DNA of 62,000 bases. It comes from Acanthaster planci. Its lineage: Eukaryota; Echinodermata; Asteroidea; Valvatida; Acanthasteridae. The notes beneath the pieces are model-generated. The model made no database searches. It was not told where the DNA came from and saw only the letters and a list, made by a program, of their open reading frames with translations. The stretch spans positions 940,564 through 1,002,563 of the forward strand of contig NW_019091422.1 of NCBI RefSeq assembly GCF_001949145.1, given 5' to 3'. The translations under genes and the position numbers were made by a program. This document shows, piece after piece, positions 25,301 to 40,300 of this stretch (its first letter is position 1; each line of letters begins with the position of its first letter).

Positions 25301-28300
25301 AGCAGCAGCATCCACATTAGCGACATCCACAACAGCAACATCTATAACAGCAACATCCACACCATCTAACACAACATTCACTACAGCAACATCTACAACC
25401 GCAGCATCGACAACAACATCTAACACAACATCCACAACAGCAACATCTACAGCAGTAGCATCTACAACAGCGTCATATACAACAGTAGCATCCACATTAG
25501 CGACATCCACAACAGCAACATCCACACCAGCAGCATCTGCAACAGCAGCATCTAGCTCAACAACATACAATGCACCAATATTCACAACTACAATGCCCGT
25601 CGAAGGACCATCAACAGTGACAACAGTGCCATCACAAACATCCCCAACACCATCACCCGCAACACCAAAATCCACGACTGTGACATCCGTAGCAAGCCCA
25701 TCCACAACACCACAGCCATCGATCTCAACTATAGACCCACACGCTTTATGCTCCGGCGGAGATCCCTGGATGCCGTACGTCTCTCGCCTATTAACTGCCC
25801 CGAGCACGTGGACAAGCACGTCCTACGTAGCCCGCTTCAGGTACCTGGTCCGTGGTTTGTCAGCTGATACCAAACTGGCGATCTTCGTCCAAAACACCGA
25901 TGGAGACGAAGGTCCAAGGGAGACGAAAGTCTGGGAAGCACAAGCCCAGGGGACTAGCACCGGAGTGCAGGATGGATACATTGATTTCCAAATGGAAGAA
26001 GGGGACCAGGTAATGCATGTGAACATTGGATTACACTTTTTATTAATGAAAAGAAAGAAATGACATGCAAATAACTTGCAAGAAATCTTCAAACGAGAAT
26101 ATTTAATTTAACCTAGGTTGTTCTTGAAGCAACTATAGAACAAGATGATCTTGAAGCCATCATAGCAGTGGATAACTTAAGCCTATTCAAAGGTAAGTTG
26201 GAAATAATGTTTAAAGAAATAGAATACCCTCAAAGAAAAAAAACAGTTGACCAAATTCTGCGAAAATTTCTTTTACAGGAGTCACTGAGCCAGTGTACAA
26301 AGTCTTGGGGATGAGCAGTACGTCGCTGTCGTGGCGCATAGCTAGCGAGCAGCTCAACGCCTCTAGCGAGAGGTCTCCGGACAGCTCCGGGGGTTATCAA
26401 GCGGACAACGCCCGGTTGAACTCGGTTGAAGGCGCCGGGGCTTGGTGCCCTGCGCACGACGACCAAAATAGTTGGTTACAGGTAAAACACCGGTTATTTG
26501 GATACAGGGCAGGCACCAAACGTTAGAGCTGTAAAATTTGCTAGGCTGTAAACTAATAAAGTCTCCTTTCTGCATGTTTTGGGGATTATGATGGGAATGT
26601 CATTGAGACCCGAAATCATTATTAGTTATTCTACCATCATTACAAAGTTCATTTTGTTGGGATCACTCTAAGGTTGCTTTCGTGGAGGATGCAGATATTT
26701 ACGGGATCGTCGTCCAGGGACGAGCTTCTGCAGATGAATGGGTCGAGACATTCTCAGTGTCCTATTGGAACAGTGATGAAGAATGGAAATTCATTACTAA
26801 CGCAGATGGCGACAAGAGAGTGCGTGTATACATTTCCTTCTTTTAGCGTGGAAGACTTTTGCACATGAAGTCGGTGCAGATAAGAAAAAGAAGAAGACTC
26901 TGTCGAAGCTTACATTGCAGATTTGTTTTAATCACCAAGGTGCCAAGGTTTGAAAGTAGACTTGTAGATCACAATTGTTAAATTGATTCAAAAGAAAGGA
27001 GTCAAAGGACAGCTGTTATTCTATATTCCGTGATGTGTTTCTCTTTTCGAGTATCTTTATAGTTTTGGAAAAATAGCCATCTTTTCCTGAAGTTAACCTG
27101 CACCGTTTTGAAAGCATTCTTGTTTCTTCAAATGACCTTTGTCGCAGCTTGTTTTTAAGGCCATGTTATGGTTTCAAACCAATGTCAGCCGCAAAATTGC
27201 TTTTCATCTTGTAGATTCTTAAGGGGTCATATGACAGTGACACGCCAATCCACGTTACGTTTGAGGAGCCAATCAATGTACGGCTTGTGCGCATCCACCC
27301 GGTCATGTGGCATAATGAGCCGTGTTTACGAATGGAGTTGCTGGGCTTCAAGCGTAAGACCATTATAAATAGTTTATGTGAAACCTTATGTAGAAGCATT
27401 TTCAAAATGAATTTATCATTTTCCCTCTTGATTACGATCGAGAAAACGGAATATTCATGACATTCATGGTGATGAAACTACATAGGGCCTACTATAAGGC
27501 GTAAATATTGTGCAAAACCTCTTCTATCAAATAAATTCCCTGTAAATTTATAAACAACCCGTCCTATGTAAAACACTCAATGCTAATTTACTACAACATC
27601 ATAAAGTGAGCATTAACATAATATGATACTTATTGACGTGTCATAATTCCACCTTTTTGCTTATTGAACGGAGTTATTTTGTAACTTCTGTTTGCAATTA
27701 ACTTACTTCTCCCTCGTCATAATTCCAACTTCAAATTGTCCTGTTAATAATCCATTCGAGTGTTTTGCTTCATTACTAAACTACGTGATAAACGTTGTAA
27801 ATATTTCTACTTCTTTCATTTGAATGTCTGAACTCCCTCCTCACGTGATCTCTCAAACTGCCATCTTGGTAAAAGAAATCCTTTATGTGTCAGTTCTCTT
27901 GCCCGGCGCCCAGCATTGACAATCACTGAACCATTCACCTTTTGAATGAAGCATGCTCCTCTGTCGGTCCACCCGCGCCTCCTTCTCCTCTAACAACTTG
28001 TTCTCGAATGCATGAAGGTGCATGATTTCTGCCACATCTCTGAACTTATAGATCTAACCTTCTCTCGATTATTTCGAAGTGCAGTTTGTCATTTTTACAC
28101 ACGAGGAATGAGAAAGGGGTGTTAAAACTGAACAGCTAAACTGATGGGAAAATTATTTACAAAGAATATGTAGTCCTTAATTTTTATTTTGACTGTGATC
28201 ACGCAGTCTTCTTGCAGGTTTGAATTTGTATTTTTCACTTTTGGCCGACTTCACGGACAACTTCCTGTCGGCATTGTGCCTGCTTAGTCGTTTCTTGTTC

Positions 28301-31300
28301 ACTACAGTGAAGCAGGAATTGTTTATGTTATTTGTTTTTTTTGCGTTGAACGTGAAACGAGGGACAGTGTCTTTGTCACGAAGAGGAATTTCCTTGCTCT
28401 TCGATGTAGCTTTCGTTTTGTTTTGTTTTCTGCGTGTACAGTGACTTCATCCAAACATACAGAAAAGTCTGTCCATTTTCACTGTTGCCTTGAGACGTGT
28501 TCTGAGAAAGTAATTGGTATTATGGTGACTTTTACAGTGATCGTGATCGAAGATTATCAACCATCTTGACAGTGGCTATGACTTTAACAAGATTTTTTTA
28601 CTTGATGAACAAGGCTCCCTTGGTGCAACTGCTGAAGAGGAAAATTCCATGAAGAACGAGTTTACCACCGCAGTATCGTCGGCATCGGAATACGGAAATA
28701 CCGATGGTACCCCCTCTACCGTTGCCGATGACGAAGATGTAATAACGACTAGAATTCTGGATTACACATCCCAAGAAACTAGAAAGGTTGGAATGAACAA
28801 CACGACGGAAATAACAACAGTTACTTCAGGAGCATCAAGTTCAGAGACGATGGACGAACTCCTAAACGGTGCAACAGTTGACGAAACCATCGTCACGCAA
28901 ACCACAAACACAAGAACCTCGAAATATACGGAAAGCCCAGTAGGTACAAATGAAGAAGGAACGATTACCTCCACAACAGAAACGAATCAAGAAATGGGCT
29001 TCAGTCCGCAGAGTCCAGCATCAACGACCCCGCAAGCTTCACACTTCACAAATCCAGACCTTTGGAAGTCAGGGGACCCAACATCGACTTCTGAGGTGCC
29101 AAGTTCAAAGACCCCCACGCCGATCGCCCCAGGATCCACAGCTTACGATGAACAAGAGGTGAAGGACTCCCACTCATCTAGTGGGCCTTCCGTCTTGCAG
29201 TCACCTGCGAGCGGGGTGAACACGACCGCTGAGGCGCCGCAACTGCAGACCGCCGATTCGATCCCAATTTCTGAGAGTGAGGTCCAGGACCAAATCAAAA
29301 TGGCAGCTGGTGTGAGTAATGTCCAAAATTCCTCACATTTTCCCGTAAGAAACCCCCGTGACGATGTACCGATACCTTCTACCTGAGCATTGTTTGTTTA
29401 ATTTCAGGAAGAGGTGACGCCATTATGTGACCACGATCAACCCAATAACATCAGACAAGTCGTGAAAGTAGTGCAAAAAGGACTTCATTGAGCTATTTAA
29501 AAAAAATTCATTTTGGATTTTTGCCCTTATTTTAACACGGTATACTCAGGTGTATGGCCCCGAAGGCTTGTGAAAAAAAATATCCACAAGCATACTTGGG
29601 TGGGACTTTAACCCACAACCTCCTTCTTACTTGTGCAGACGTCTCGACCACCGAACTTGCCGGTGTTGGCTGGCTGGTTCGAATCATATGTAGCAAAGAT
29701 GCATTTGTGCTGGGTGGTGTAAATTAATTTTGGATGTTTTGCCCTTCCCGACTTGTATTTTAACACTGTATTCTCAGTTCTGAAGGCTGACGATGTAGTT
29801 CAAAAAAGTTGCATCAAAAATTTGATATCAAACCATTCTTTCGTCGGGAAATTGCCTCAGGAAACGTGCTTGAGTTTTTTCATTTCCATTAATTCTGATT
29901 GAAAAACATGCAACAACTCGATATAAATTGCACTGAACGTAACAGTTATCTTCCTTTTCTTGTCCCGAAGGCTGAAGATGTTTACAGCGCGATTGAATCC
30001 CAGAGAGGCAGCTTGACGCTCGAGACGGCCAAGGTGGCCCTAGGCGCGGTGTCTGCAATCACTACTACCGCCAAGAGCGCCCCGCTAACCGACCGGGAGA
30101 TTGAAGCGGTGACCAAGACGCTAGAAGCGGTCTCAGGGGTCTCCGGAAAGAGCAAAGACTCTGCAACGGTAACTAAAAAAGACATCATGAGGCTTTCTAC
30201 TAAAAACTCTTTCATCAAGGTGGCAGAATCAAGCCTGCCGAAGGACAACACAGCAGGGTTGCAATGATTTATCTGAAAAATAAACCACTGAATACATTTA
30301 AAATAAACCCAAAGGGTACGAGCGCGAACAGGTCTAACTGCTGAGTTGTTTTTCCGTAGGACTTCCTCAGTGTGTGTGGAGACCTCCTCAGCAGAAATTA
30401 CACCGACTTGCTGATGTCTTCCGATACGGTAGGCGAAAAATCACAAATGTAAGAACCTGTTCGAAAACGTGGTTTAACTCTGGGGTCATTCAAGTTAATA
30501 TAAATGACATTAACATGTGAAAAATGGGTGTATGTTTCCTATTAAGTGGCACTAATGTTTCTTGCATATCAGGTCGGGAACGATTCAACCTCGACATCCT
30601 TTCTCGACAACTTGCTCAGTGCGGTCGACAACTTGGCTGTGTCGGTCACCGAAAATCTGTTGGATGAGAACACGACGGAAGTCCTCATCGCCAACGCCAA
30701 CTTAGGTATAAACAAAACCTCAAAAGTCACTGGGCATTTCCAATTAGGAGGGGTGTTGACAAAGATGTAAGTGTCGTAACCGAACCGAAAATCTCTCTAG
30801 AGCCCAGATTGTGCGGTGTTATACAACTGTCTTTTGTTCACGAACCTGGCTCAGTGCACTGCTGACCAGCGATGATGTCGATGGCTTGGTTAATAGAATT
30901 CCTTGTGTACCTTTGGGCGTCCCCATTTGTTCAGTTCTGCAGTGCTGGTCAGACTTCAGTGACAAAATCAAAGGAAACAAGGTGGAGCTGACTCCTGAAT
31001 CCAGCAAGAATCTCTTCTCCCTTCCTGTGTCGTCTCTTCTGGGCAGAGAAGGTGTGTGGTGACTAATTAGCCATTGGCATTAGCTACGACACTAGACATT
31101 TCCCAGGATGTTTCTGAAATTGACGTGAGTCGGGTTTGAATTTGGGAAATGTTGAGGTTTTCACGATAAATCTTTAAAGGTTAAGACCTGCAGAAGTGAT
31201 CAAAATGCGTTTGCTTCTTTCCTTAAGATTTTCCCACGCGCGTGTTTCATCTAAGGTGAGAGGCCTTCCCGAAAATTCAGCAGAAGTACACGTAGTTGAA

Positions 31301-34300
31301 GTGTTGGAATTTACCATTTGGAATTTCGTTTTTAAGTACCGTGGCCCTTTGATTTCAAAGAGACCGAATCATTCGAGATTCAAATCCATTTGAGCATCGT
31401 GGCATGTAATTAACCAGGTCGCCCTCTGTGATTGGTTGGCTGGTTTAAGATGTGATTTTGCAGAGGGCTTTCTCAGACTGCACTGAGCACAACTACCGCA
31501 CAAGTCCAAAATAATGCTAAATCTCAGACCTAAATCTCCAAACGAATCCAGTCAGGGCCAGCGCTGTCGTCTTCAAAACCCTACACAATGCGATCACCAC
31601 CGACGTAGAAGGTCAGAGTTCGTCCAGAAATGTGACTGTGGGGTCAGAGGTCGTGTCGCTAACTGTGACCCAGAAGGATGGTTCGAGTGTTCCACTTAGC
31701 GGGGAAGATCCAGTAGTTATGAAATTCCAGCTCGAACAGGTACCGATCAGACTTTTCTTCTTGATAATTTCTGTGAAAACATGCTAGAGTAAAATCTGAA
31801 GGGGAATGCGCCATTTTGTCAAGTTCAAACACATGATTTTCTTGGGTGTTCCAAACAATGTCTTTGCCCTTCAACAGAAACTTCTGCCGGTTTCCTTTCG
31901 GTTTTATCATTCACTTATAATCAGATAACCTAGTAAAAAGCAGTAATAAAATAGGATGTTTAAATGGAATAAAAACATGAACAGAACCGTGTCGCTTTTC
32001 TTGTGGTTTTACAGGATAAATCTTCGGAACAAGAGGCAAAATGTTGCTTTTGGAAGTTCCAAAATAGGTAATACTCATTGCTCTATGTTCTTCATCCTGA
32101 GTATGATTACACTTAATGCCTCGAGTCAGAACTCAAAAACTCAAGGACGAACTCTCACGGGGAAAGGACACGTTTTCACGGGAGAGTTAATTCTGTGAAC
32201 ATCTTTTTTTTGACAATTCTAGTGGCGGTTTATGGTCAACCGATGGCTGTGTAGTCAACGAATCGTTAACCAACGCGACCACATGCCACTGTAGTCATCT
32301 CACTAACTTTGCCGTCTTGCTGCAGCTTAAGGAAACGGTACGGACCCCGATAATTACATGTATTCTTATAATTATAAACTATCTTTTCAAAATGAAACCA
32401 GCGCTCAGAGTACGAGTGGAAGGCGCTAGAGGGCGCTGTGAACATTTCTAGTCAAGCTCCTCGCTGTTGTTGACAAGCCGACAGTCTTAAGCAATTTGTC
32501 CAGAGATGAGATGTTCGCTGAAAGCTTACGCTGCGCATATCTCAGGGGAATAAATAAGTTTGGTTAAAAGTATATACAGAATGCCAACTAATGAAGCATT
32601 TCAACCGCAGTGAACTCACATGAGTGCATTTACTACAAGAACCGTTCTGATGTTATGCAGGTGTTGCCAGCAGCGCATTCGACAGCCCTCGAGGTCTTGA
32701 CTTACATTGGAACCATCTCGTCCATAGCTACACTTGTGTTTTCCATCGCTTTATTCTGCTTTTTGAGGTAAACAAATATGCTTTATCACACGACGTGTCG
32801 TGAATAAACAACAGAACGTCTCGTTAATTTTCCTTCCCCGACAGTCCTGCTTTTTATTGCGTCCATTTTTCAAGATAACTGCGTACGAAATTGGCTGTAT
32901 CTCAAAACTAACCAGATGTCACGCATGCGGAAAGCGCACTTAAGACGTCGTTACTAAAAAAGTCAACGTTAGATGAAGCGAGATTAATCATGAGTGGCGT
33001 ACGCGAGCTCTCCTTTTAACGGCTTCTAATTGCTTTTAACGAATGCACGATCCAGAGTCATTATGTATCCCTTTCCGTGATTAAAACACGATCCTTTTCG
33101 CTCACTCAAACAATCTGCTGGCTGGTGTGTTGAATTAATTCATTACTTGGAGCAGCATGTGTCAGCGCGGGTGCTTGCTACGTTAGATAGCACAAACCTA
33201 TTGGTAACCGTGCAGGACTTCATTGAGTGCCAGGGATACATTCCTTTCCCAATTAATGATGATGCATTAGTTAAAGCCGTGTACGAACTACACCAGCAAT
33301 TCTGTATACAGGGAGCATCATTTCTCGTGAAGTGCAATCGAAACTTGCGGTCAACGACGCGTACATGCCGAAAAAAAATCCCACCAAAACATCAGAATGT
33401 TTGCAGTGGCTGATGAATGTCTCACTGCTCTTCAATTCATTAATGCCACCGGTGACAGAAATTTCCAAATTTGTTGCAACGTCTTCAGACGTTGAGGGTC
33501 GTTTTACTGCTGTTCTTCGTTTATCGTGTGGGTACTCAAGAGCCGCAAGCTAAGTGCGCATGAAACAGAAATCGCCAATAACGGATACCAACAATTAATG
33601 GTAATTTAACACAACCAAAGAAAATCACTATTGAAAGCCCCCGAAAGGTGTTGCAGAGCATAAAGACTGCAAAATTAAGGTAACATTTTTCCGATTTTTA
33701 ACTATTTGTGTGTAAATTTCCAAATATCCAGTTCAGTTCAATTTACATTTTTTTCCATTCTGCACAGGACTATTGAAATGTACAAGAGAGGTTACAATAC
33801 ACTAAGATATATTTACACATGCAATACGGCCGCACGGTTTCACAATAGTGCGCCACCAATAGTTTGCAACGCGTTGGCCAATCAGAATGCGCGAAATTTG
33901 TCGACCCGATGCGCGTTTGGAAAGGGTCGACAAATTTCGCGCGTTATGATCGGCCAACGTGTTACAAACACTTGGTTGCGCACTATTATGAATCGCCCGT
34001 ATTCCGTTGTATGGAGGCATATTCCGGAATCCAAAGCTTGTCTTTTATGAAAAATTACTGAATGAAGTATCAAAGCATACACAAAGCAGAAAGACACACC
34101 AACAACAGTGACAAAGATCAGACAAATCCGCCTTGAGTCACAAGCATCCCCTCATCGGTTGGAAAAGAGTCCTGTTTGCGAACCAGCGAAGGGCAGTTCC
34201 CACCAAAGGAGCCTTCCTTGCTAGGAAAATTGCGCCCTCTCTTGGTTCCGCTCGGGGTGGATATGAATAAGACATTAAACGCATACAACGACCTAGTTGA

Positions 34301-37300
34301 AAACAATATACATACTGCTGACGAATTATGTGAGTGGCTAATGTAGTCTACAGGAATGACCAAAAAATCTTGGAACTATCCATAAATCTAAGGTCTAAAG
34401 TTAACGCAAGTAAGAAAAAAGGAAAGGAGGTTTCAGAAACTAAATCACGTACAGGCGAGAATTTGTAGGAGAACTTGACTTCGCCAACGAATAATTAATT
34501 TAGATAGTTCTATCAATTCAATACAAAGGCCTAATCCACCAAAAAGTTTGACATTATTACGGTTAAAGCGACACCGAAGATTTTCTGATATCTCATGAAA
34601 GTTTTAATACTGAACGTTGCCGATTTCCCTGTAGGTTGTTGAAATCCCAGCGGGTTATCATCCACGTCAACCTGGCGGCCTCACTGGCCTCCGCTCAGTT
34701 GCTGTACCTGACTGGCATTGATGCTACGTCAAATCAGGTCAGTCTCCACCCCCCCAATATTTGAATGCCTAAAAGAGCCAAGGTCTGCATGTAATCGGCT
34801 TTGAGCAGCAGCACCCCATCCTCGGTTGAAGGGAGCCATGTTCGTGGGGAGTGTTCATTTTGTTGGTAGCGACGTAACCGTAATGTGTGCATTTCACGTT
34901 CGTTTGTGAACCAGCGACGTGCAGTTCACACCAAAGGGGCTTCCTTTGGTAGGAAAATTGCGCCCTCTCTTGGTCGAGCTTGGGGCTTATACCTCTTGTC
35001 TATTTTTTAGCATCAGCTGATGAGTCTGGTATATTTTGTTTTGGATCACAGGGAGGCTGCAGAGCTATCGCGGTCCTTTTGCATTATCTCTTCACTGCTT
35101 CCTTCCTTTGGATGTTCATGGAGGGGGTTCATCTCTACATCAAGTCCGTAGCTGTCTTTGGAAAGGGACTGCGATCCTGGATGTACATGGCCATTGGATG
35201 GGGTAAGCCAGCCTAAGGCCGACAGGTGGTCGGCTTTAGCATGCTTCGGTTGAGGATAAGATTCACCAAATCTGATACACGAGCGCTTCCGGAAAGAAAG
35301 CTTTCTCTCGGCGGCTGATTTGTATTTGTGATTGCGCTGTAGGCTGTTGTCAGCCAAGCGCACAACGGCCAACCCTGGGAAAACCTGTATGTATTCCTAA
35401 ATGGAGAAACGATCTTTCCAAGTGAAGTGGCTTGCTCAGAATCCTCAATCATTGTAATGTCTTCCGGCGGAAGGGCGTATTTTACGACTGGACCGTGGCC
35501 CTCAATGTGCAATAAAACCGTCGGTACCAGACCACAATTTTAAGGGTACATAATGCAGTCAACTGGACACCCTCAAAGGCAGGTCGGCAGCAGATTTCTT
35601 ACTCTTAAACCACTGCTCCTATGCCGTGAATTACCAATAATATGTACACGCACACTATAATCACGTCCGAACAAACTGTAGCTGTTTTGGGAGTATGACG
35701 CACGTCTGTCTGCCCCGAGCTGAAGTGCACCCCCAGTCGGCGAAAGAAAGACATGCGGTTACAAGTGGGTTCTTGCATGCGTTCTGCACATGTGGTGAGA
35801 ACCAACCCCCCCCCCCCAAAAAAAAAAAAAAAAAAAAAACACGCCCTCTTTTTTTCGGCTCGGAGCGGATTGTTTGTTTCCTTATTTTAATCTATTCATA
35901 CAACAGCGCATTTAGCCCCAATATCAGGATTAAGTGACAATTAAGAAGACAGTAGGAAATGTTTAGTTTTAGAGGTGGAGGAAAACCTGGATAAGTCTTC
36001 CGGAATCAGGTAGGGACTGAAAACTTCGCTCTAAATGCTGACCTACGTGGGATTGGAAGCCAGGTTGCAGATGTGCATGAAAGCGACGAAAGAGCCACTA
36101 CACCAACCTGACACCTGCACTCGATCGGTAGTGGCTTTAATGGGCATATGTGTTATACTCAGTCGTAGCCACAGCCATAGGCTACCGCCTCTTTCTTTGT
36201 GTTATCCTGAACATGCACACGGCACACTGCATTGATAGGCAGTTATCATACAGCGGTTTAATGAAAGTGCCGTTTAAATGCAAAACGTCGGGTGATGAAA
36301 ATGAAAACAATAGCTTGGTGTAGGCCTATTCCGAGCCCTCGTCACGAGTCGAAGACCTTTCGCGTCCGGTTTGTTGACTCACTGAGTGGCTGAAGCGCAT
36401 TACCCCCTCGGACAACCGCAGCCAGCCAACCGTGGAGTGATTGCGTCACACGACCCTCACGAAGGAGTTCTCGGCTCCCAAGTTGTGTTTTTTCCTTCTC
36501 TTGACGCCGGGATTCGGGCAGAGTACGAGTTGGCGATGCATAGATGAGGGAAGTCAGGGGAGCTTTAGCACCGGGAATTATTCAGCGAGAATCGTTTTGT
36601 CTGATCAGATCTGAGACGTCGAGATGGGTTGTCCAAGCAGGAAAGAAATGTCATTGCCCTATCCCCATGCCTTTCGACTGGGGAAAAACAAAACGCTAAC
36701 TGGCTGATTGAGGGGGCTTACGTTTGACCATGCCACTGCAAACGGTCAATATTTGCCCACTAGGCTGCTGTTTATAGTTCTTGATACAAGTGGTATAGTG
36801 TGAAATGTTCATTAGAAGTTCATCATACTTGCTACCTGAGAACTGATGCATCCAACGGCCAGATGTGACACTTGCATGCTATCGTCACAAAGAACACATT
36901 TAGTGCAGAAAAATATTTAGACTTCTGTCTTTTCCTGACTGTTATTCCCCAGGAACACCATTGCTGATAGTCGGCGTTGCTCTAGCTGTCCGATTTGATG
37001 GTTACGGCGCGGGATCGAGGTAAGGATAGGCAAGCAAGAATCAAGGGCACTTCTCGATTCAGTGTTCCTTCTTAAAATTTGACTACTCCTTTTTAAATGA
37101 CTGATAACTATAATCGTTTGCGCAACGGCCGTTTATCCACAGCTGCACTGAATTTCCACTCGTTAAAAACCCCTTAACAAGTCCAAGTCTTTATACATAC
37201 TTGCACTGCGTAGTGTAATTTTTTTTAGGATATTCTGATTTCTCAGGAGAAAGAAATGAAGTACTCAACACGTGGAGAATTCACGTTACAAGCAGTATAA

Positions 37301-40300
37301 AAACACTCACAAGGTGGTAGTCTGCATATTTCAATGCGAAGATAATGCACATTTGCAGCTGGAATGGAGAGACGATCAAGCGCCATCTTTTAATTAACTT
37401 TTAGGCACTTACCTCCGTCATAAGACCCAGAAATACATAAAAGCACGTGTATTCCTGAATATCTCTAATCAGTAACTAGACTAATTGGCACTGGATCGAA
37501 TTATCCCCGGTTTCAATTAAGGAGAAAGTCTGCTAAATATTTCCAAAAGTGGGTCAGGAAGAATGTCGTACATTGCCGTCCATCATTTTGCGGAGTTATG
37601 GATCAGTGAAAAACATATCCGGTTTTGGCAGGCTTGGCAATTGTAACCTCAGGCACAGGGCTACCTCGCAATCTAACACCACACGCGACTTAACGTGATT
37701 TGTCAAATTACATGTATTTTGGTGTTGTAATTCATGTAGCTGTTGGCTATCGCACGACAGTGGCCTCATCTACGCGTTCGTAACTCCGGTGGTGGTCGTC
37801 GTGGCGGTAAGTTGTCAACGGCTGATGCAGTTTCCTTCGTGTCATGACTGTTTGTTCAATACTTTCTCCAACGCACTTATACATGAAATCGATTGAAGAG
37901 GGCAAAACCGCTTTTAATATTGAAGTCTCCTGCTGAACTTTGAAGTGAAATTATTTCACGGAATTGTTACTTATTTCCCCATCCTGATTGTCCACAACTT
38001 CAAAGGATTTTTTTTAGTATACACAACAATATACCTTCGATCGATGTGACCAACAAAATCTGTCAAGCCTTAGAAAGGTCACCCGCCCACTTTTCTTCCG
38101 TATGAAGATGTATGATTCCCGAGTACTCTGACATAAAAAATCTCGCTTTTTATTTCATTTTGATGGCAGTATTTATCAGAGGTCTTGAAAAATAGGCTCA
38201 AGGGCAGCAAGCAACAATTTGTAAACATTCAACAGTTGTTTTGTCTCTTAATCAAATACCGGTATTGGTTTTTCAGACCTTATTCTCGATGTATACCGCA
38301 ATGAGATGAATGTTTGCCCTTACATCATGTAAAATATATTTACTGTCTCAATTCCAACATCTACAACATCATTGCGTTCTTTCATATCCTGTATATACTC
38401 TGCCGGGTTTCCAAGATATTAAAATTACGATCGTGTTTGGGTGAGAGTTGGCCCGACACAGTTGTGAAATGACGTGTTTGAAGAAGTGCAGATCATATTT
38501 ATCACTAAGGCTGGACGTAAAGTGAAAAATGAGGAAGTCGGGTTCAACCACCGACGAATCGGAATCACGATTTGTTTACACACAACGCTGTTTGCAGCTG
38601 TGCAATGAAGTGCTGCACTGCCCTCCGGCGTGGCTGGGGAGTACCGGTCACCTTGGAACAGTGCGATTGAATATCCTGCGCTATGCTGCCGGCAAGTACA
38701 GTTTTCTTGTGAGTCACTGCCGAGGCCGAAGAAAACTTCACATGAAAAATATTCCACCGAAAAGACCAGATTTCACCGCTGCCGAAAGGCCGTCTTTCAT
38801 CGATCGCAATTGAGTGTCCATTTCACTGATTGGCTCACAGGCTACGCAGTGAGGGCTCCAATGAACCTGCCGTATCGATATCATATCACCGTGAATGGAG
38901 CGTGGTGTAAGAGCTGGGCGATATGACAATTACAGTCGATGTGATCAAATATCACTTGACATGTGAAATGAAACAGCCATTGCTCCGAGACCGACGACAT
39001 TTCCATGGTCACCACTAGAATGAAACTAGGATGAAAAACTAAAGATCAAACTCTCGGTCCTCTTGCAAAAATAGTCCATCAAATCCAGAACTGAAAGATT
39101 TCTCGAGAGACAGTTTTGCCCCGGGGCCTAAAATGTGGAAAAGCGATTTTCGATTAAATTGATTGAGCCATAATCTTTTACTACGACTCCGGTCGTTTTT
39201 TTGGCTTTTATTGAGCAGTTGAACACACTCATACTGGTGATGGTGATTCGAGTGTTCATGGCACTAAAGGCAAATGTCGACAAGACGGAGAAGGAAAAAA
39301 TCAGGTACATGTCTATAAAATTCACAAGGTTGTTTTCATAAAATGCAGGGAATTTTTCTCTCTATGGCGTGAAACGGAAACAAGTCAAGTCTTGGGGCAA
39401 TCTAAAGTGAAATCTCCGCAAGATGCATACAATCCTCAGAAGGAACAGATGGAGACAAAAGTAGCCTGGAAGATAATTTTACAAGAAGGCCAAAGAATCT
39501 TAGAAAAATACTAAGAAATCTATACAGTGTTAAGAAAAATTGAAAGAATTTCAGGAATAAATCCAAGAAGATTTTTAAAAAAGGTGTTTAATGCTGGTGT
39601 CAGTGAAACAGTTCATAATTTCTTGCAGCGTATGCCCAAATTAAGCGAGTCCGAGGTCATCCGAGAACAGCAATAGGAGCACGTGACGTCTGCCCTATCA
39701 GTACATGCGCCGACTCTCACGCGTACTTTGGTCTCGAATGACCGTGCTTTGTTAGAATACTAAACTGGCTTGTTGTCCTGTTGTCTTCAGGGCTGGTATT
39801 CGGGCGGTGCTTCTGTTGCAGCCCCTCATGGGTTTCACCTGGGTCTTCGGTCTCTTCTCCTCCTGGGATGAGACGCTGTTCTTTACTTACCTATTCGTCA
39901 TCTTCAACTCATCCCAGGTAAACATAGTCCTACCTATACATTCTAGTCCTACCTATACGCTTCAAGTACCGAGACCCACACACGAACTGGGGACGCTCAT
40001 GGTACGAAGCCGTAGACTTTTCATAATCTTCTTCTGTAGCTAGACCCATTCATTGGTTTCCTTTAGCACTGGTTAGGACGGGTGGGCAGGCGCGTATAGA
40101 GGAGCACATAACTGTGGCCTCCCGGCCGACAGGGGGCTCTCTCTAGGGGTACTATTTAATTGCAATAATCAGTACAGTTTGTAGGGATGCAGTTGTGGTA
40201 AACTTGTACCGCAATCCTGGTAAACCTTGCTGCCATGCCCGTTGCTAGTAAAATTTCTATCTTTGTAGAATGTGTCTTGAATGCATTGCGCACAATTCGT

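Noticed and set aside
25121-25819. 232-residue minus-strand open frame rich in Val, Asp and Ala
   Set aside because: It is the antisense of the ACA/TCY-repetitive mucin tract. Repeat periodicity keeps the complementary frame open, and it has no start context or domain.
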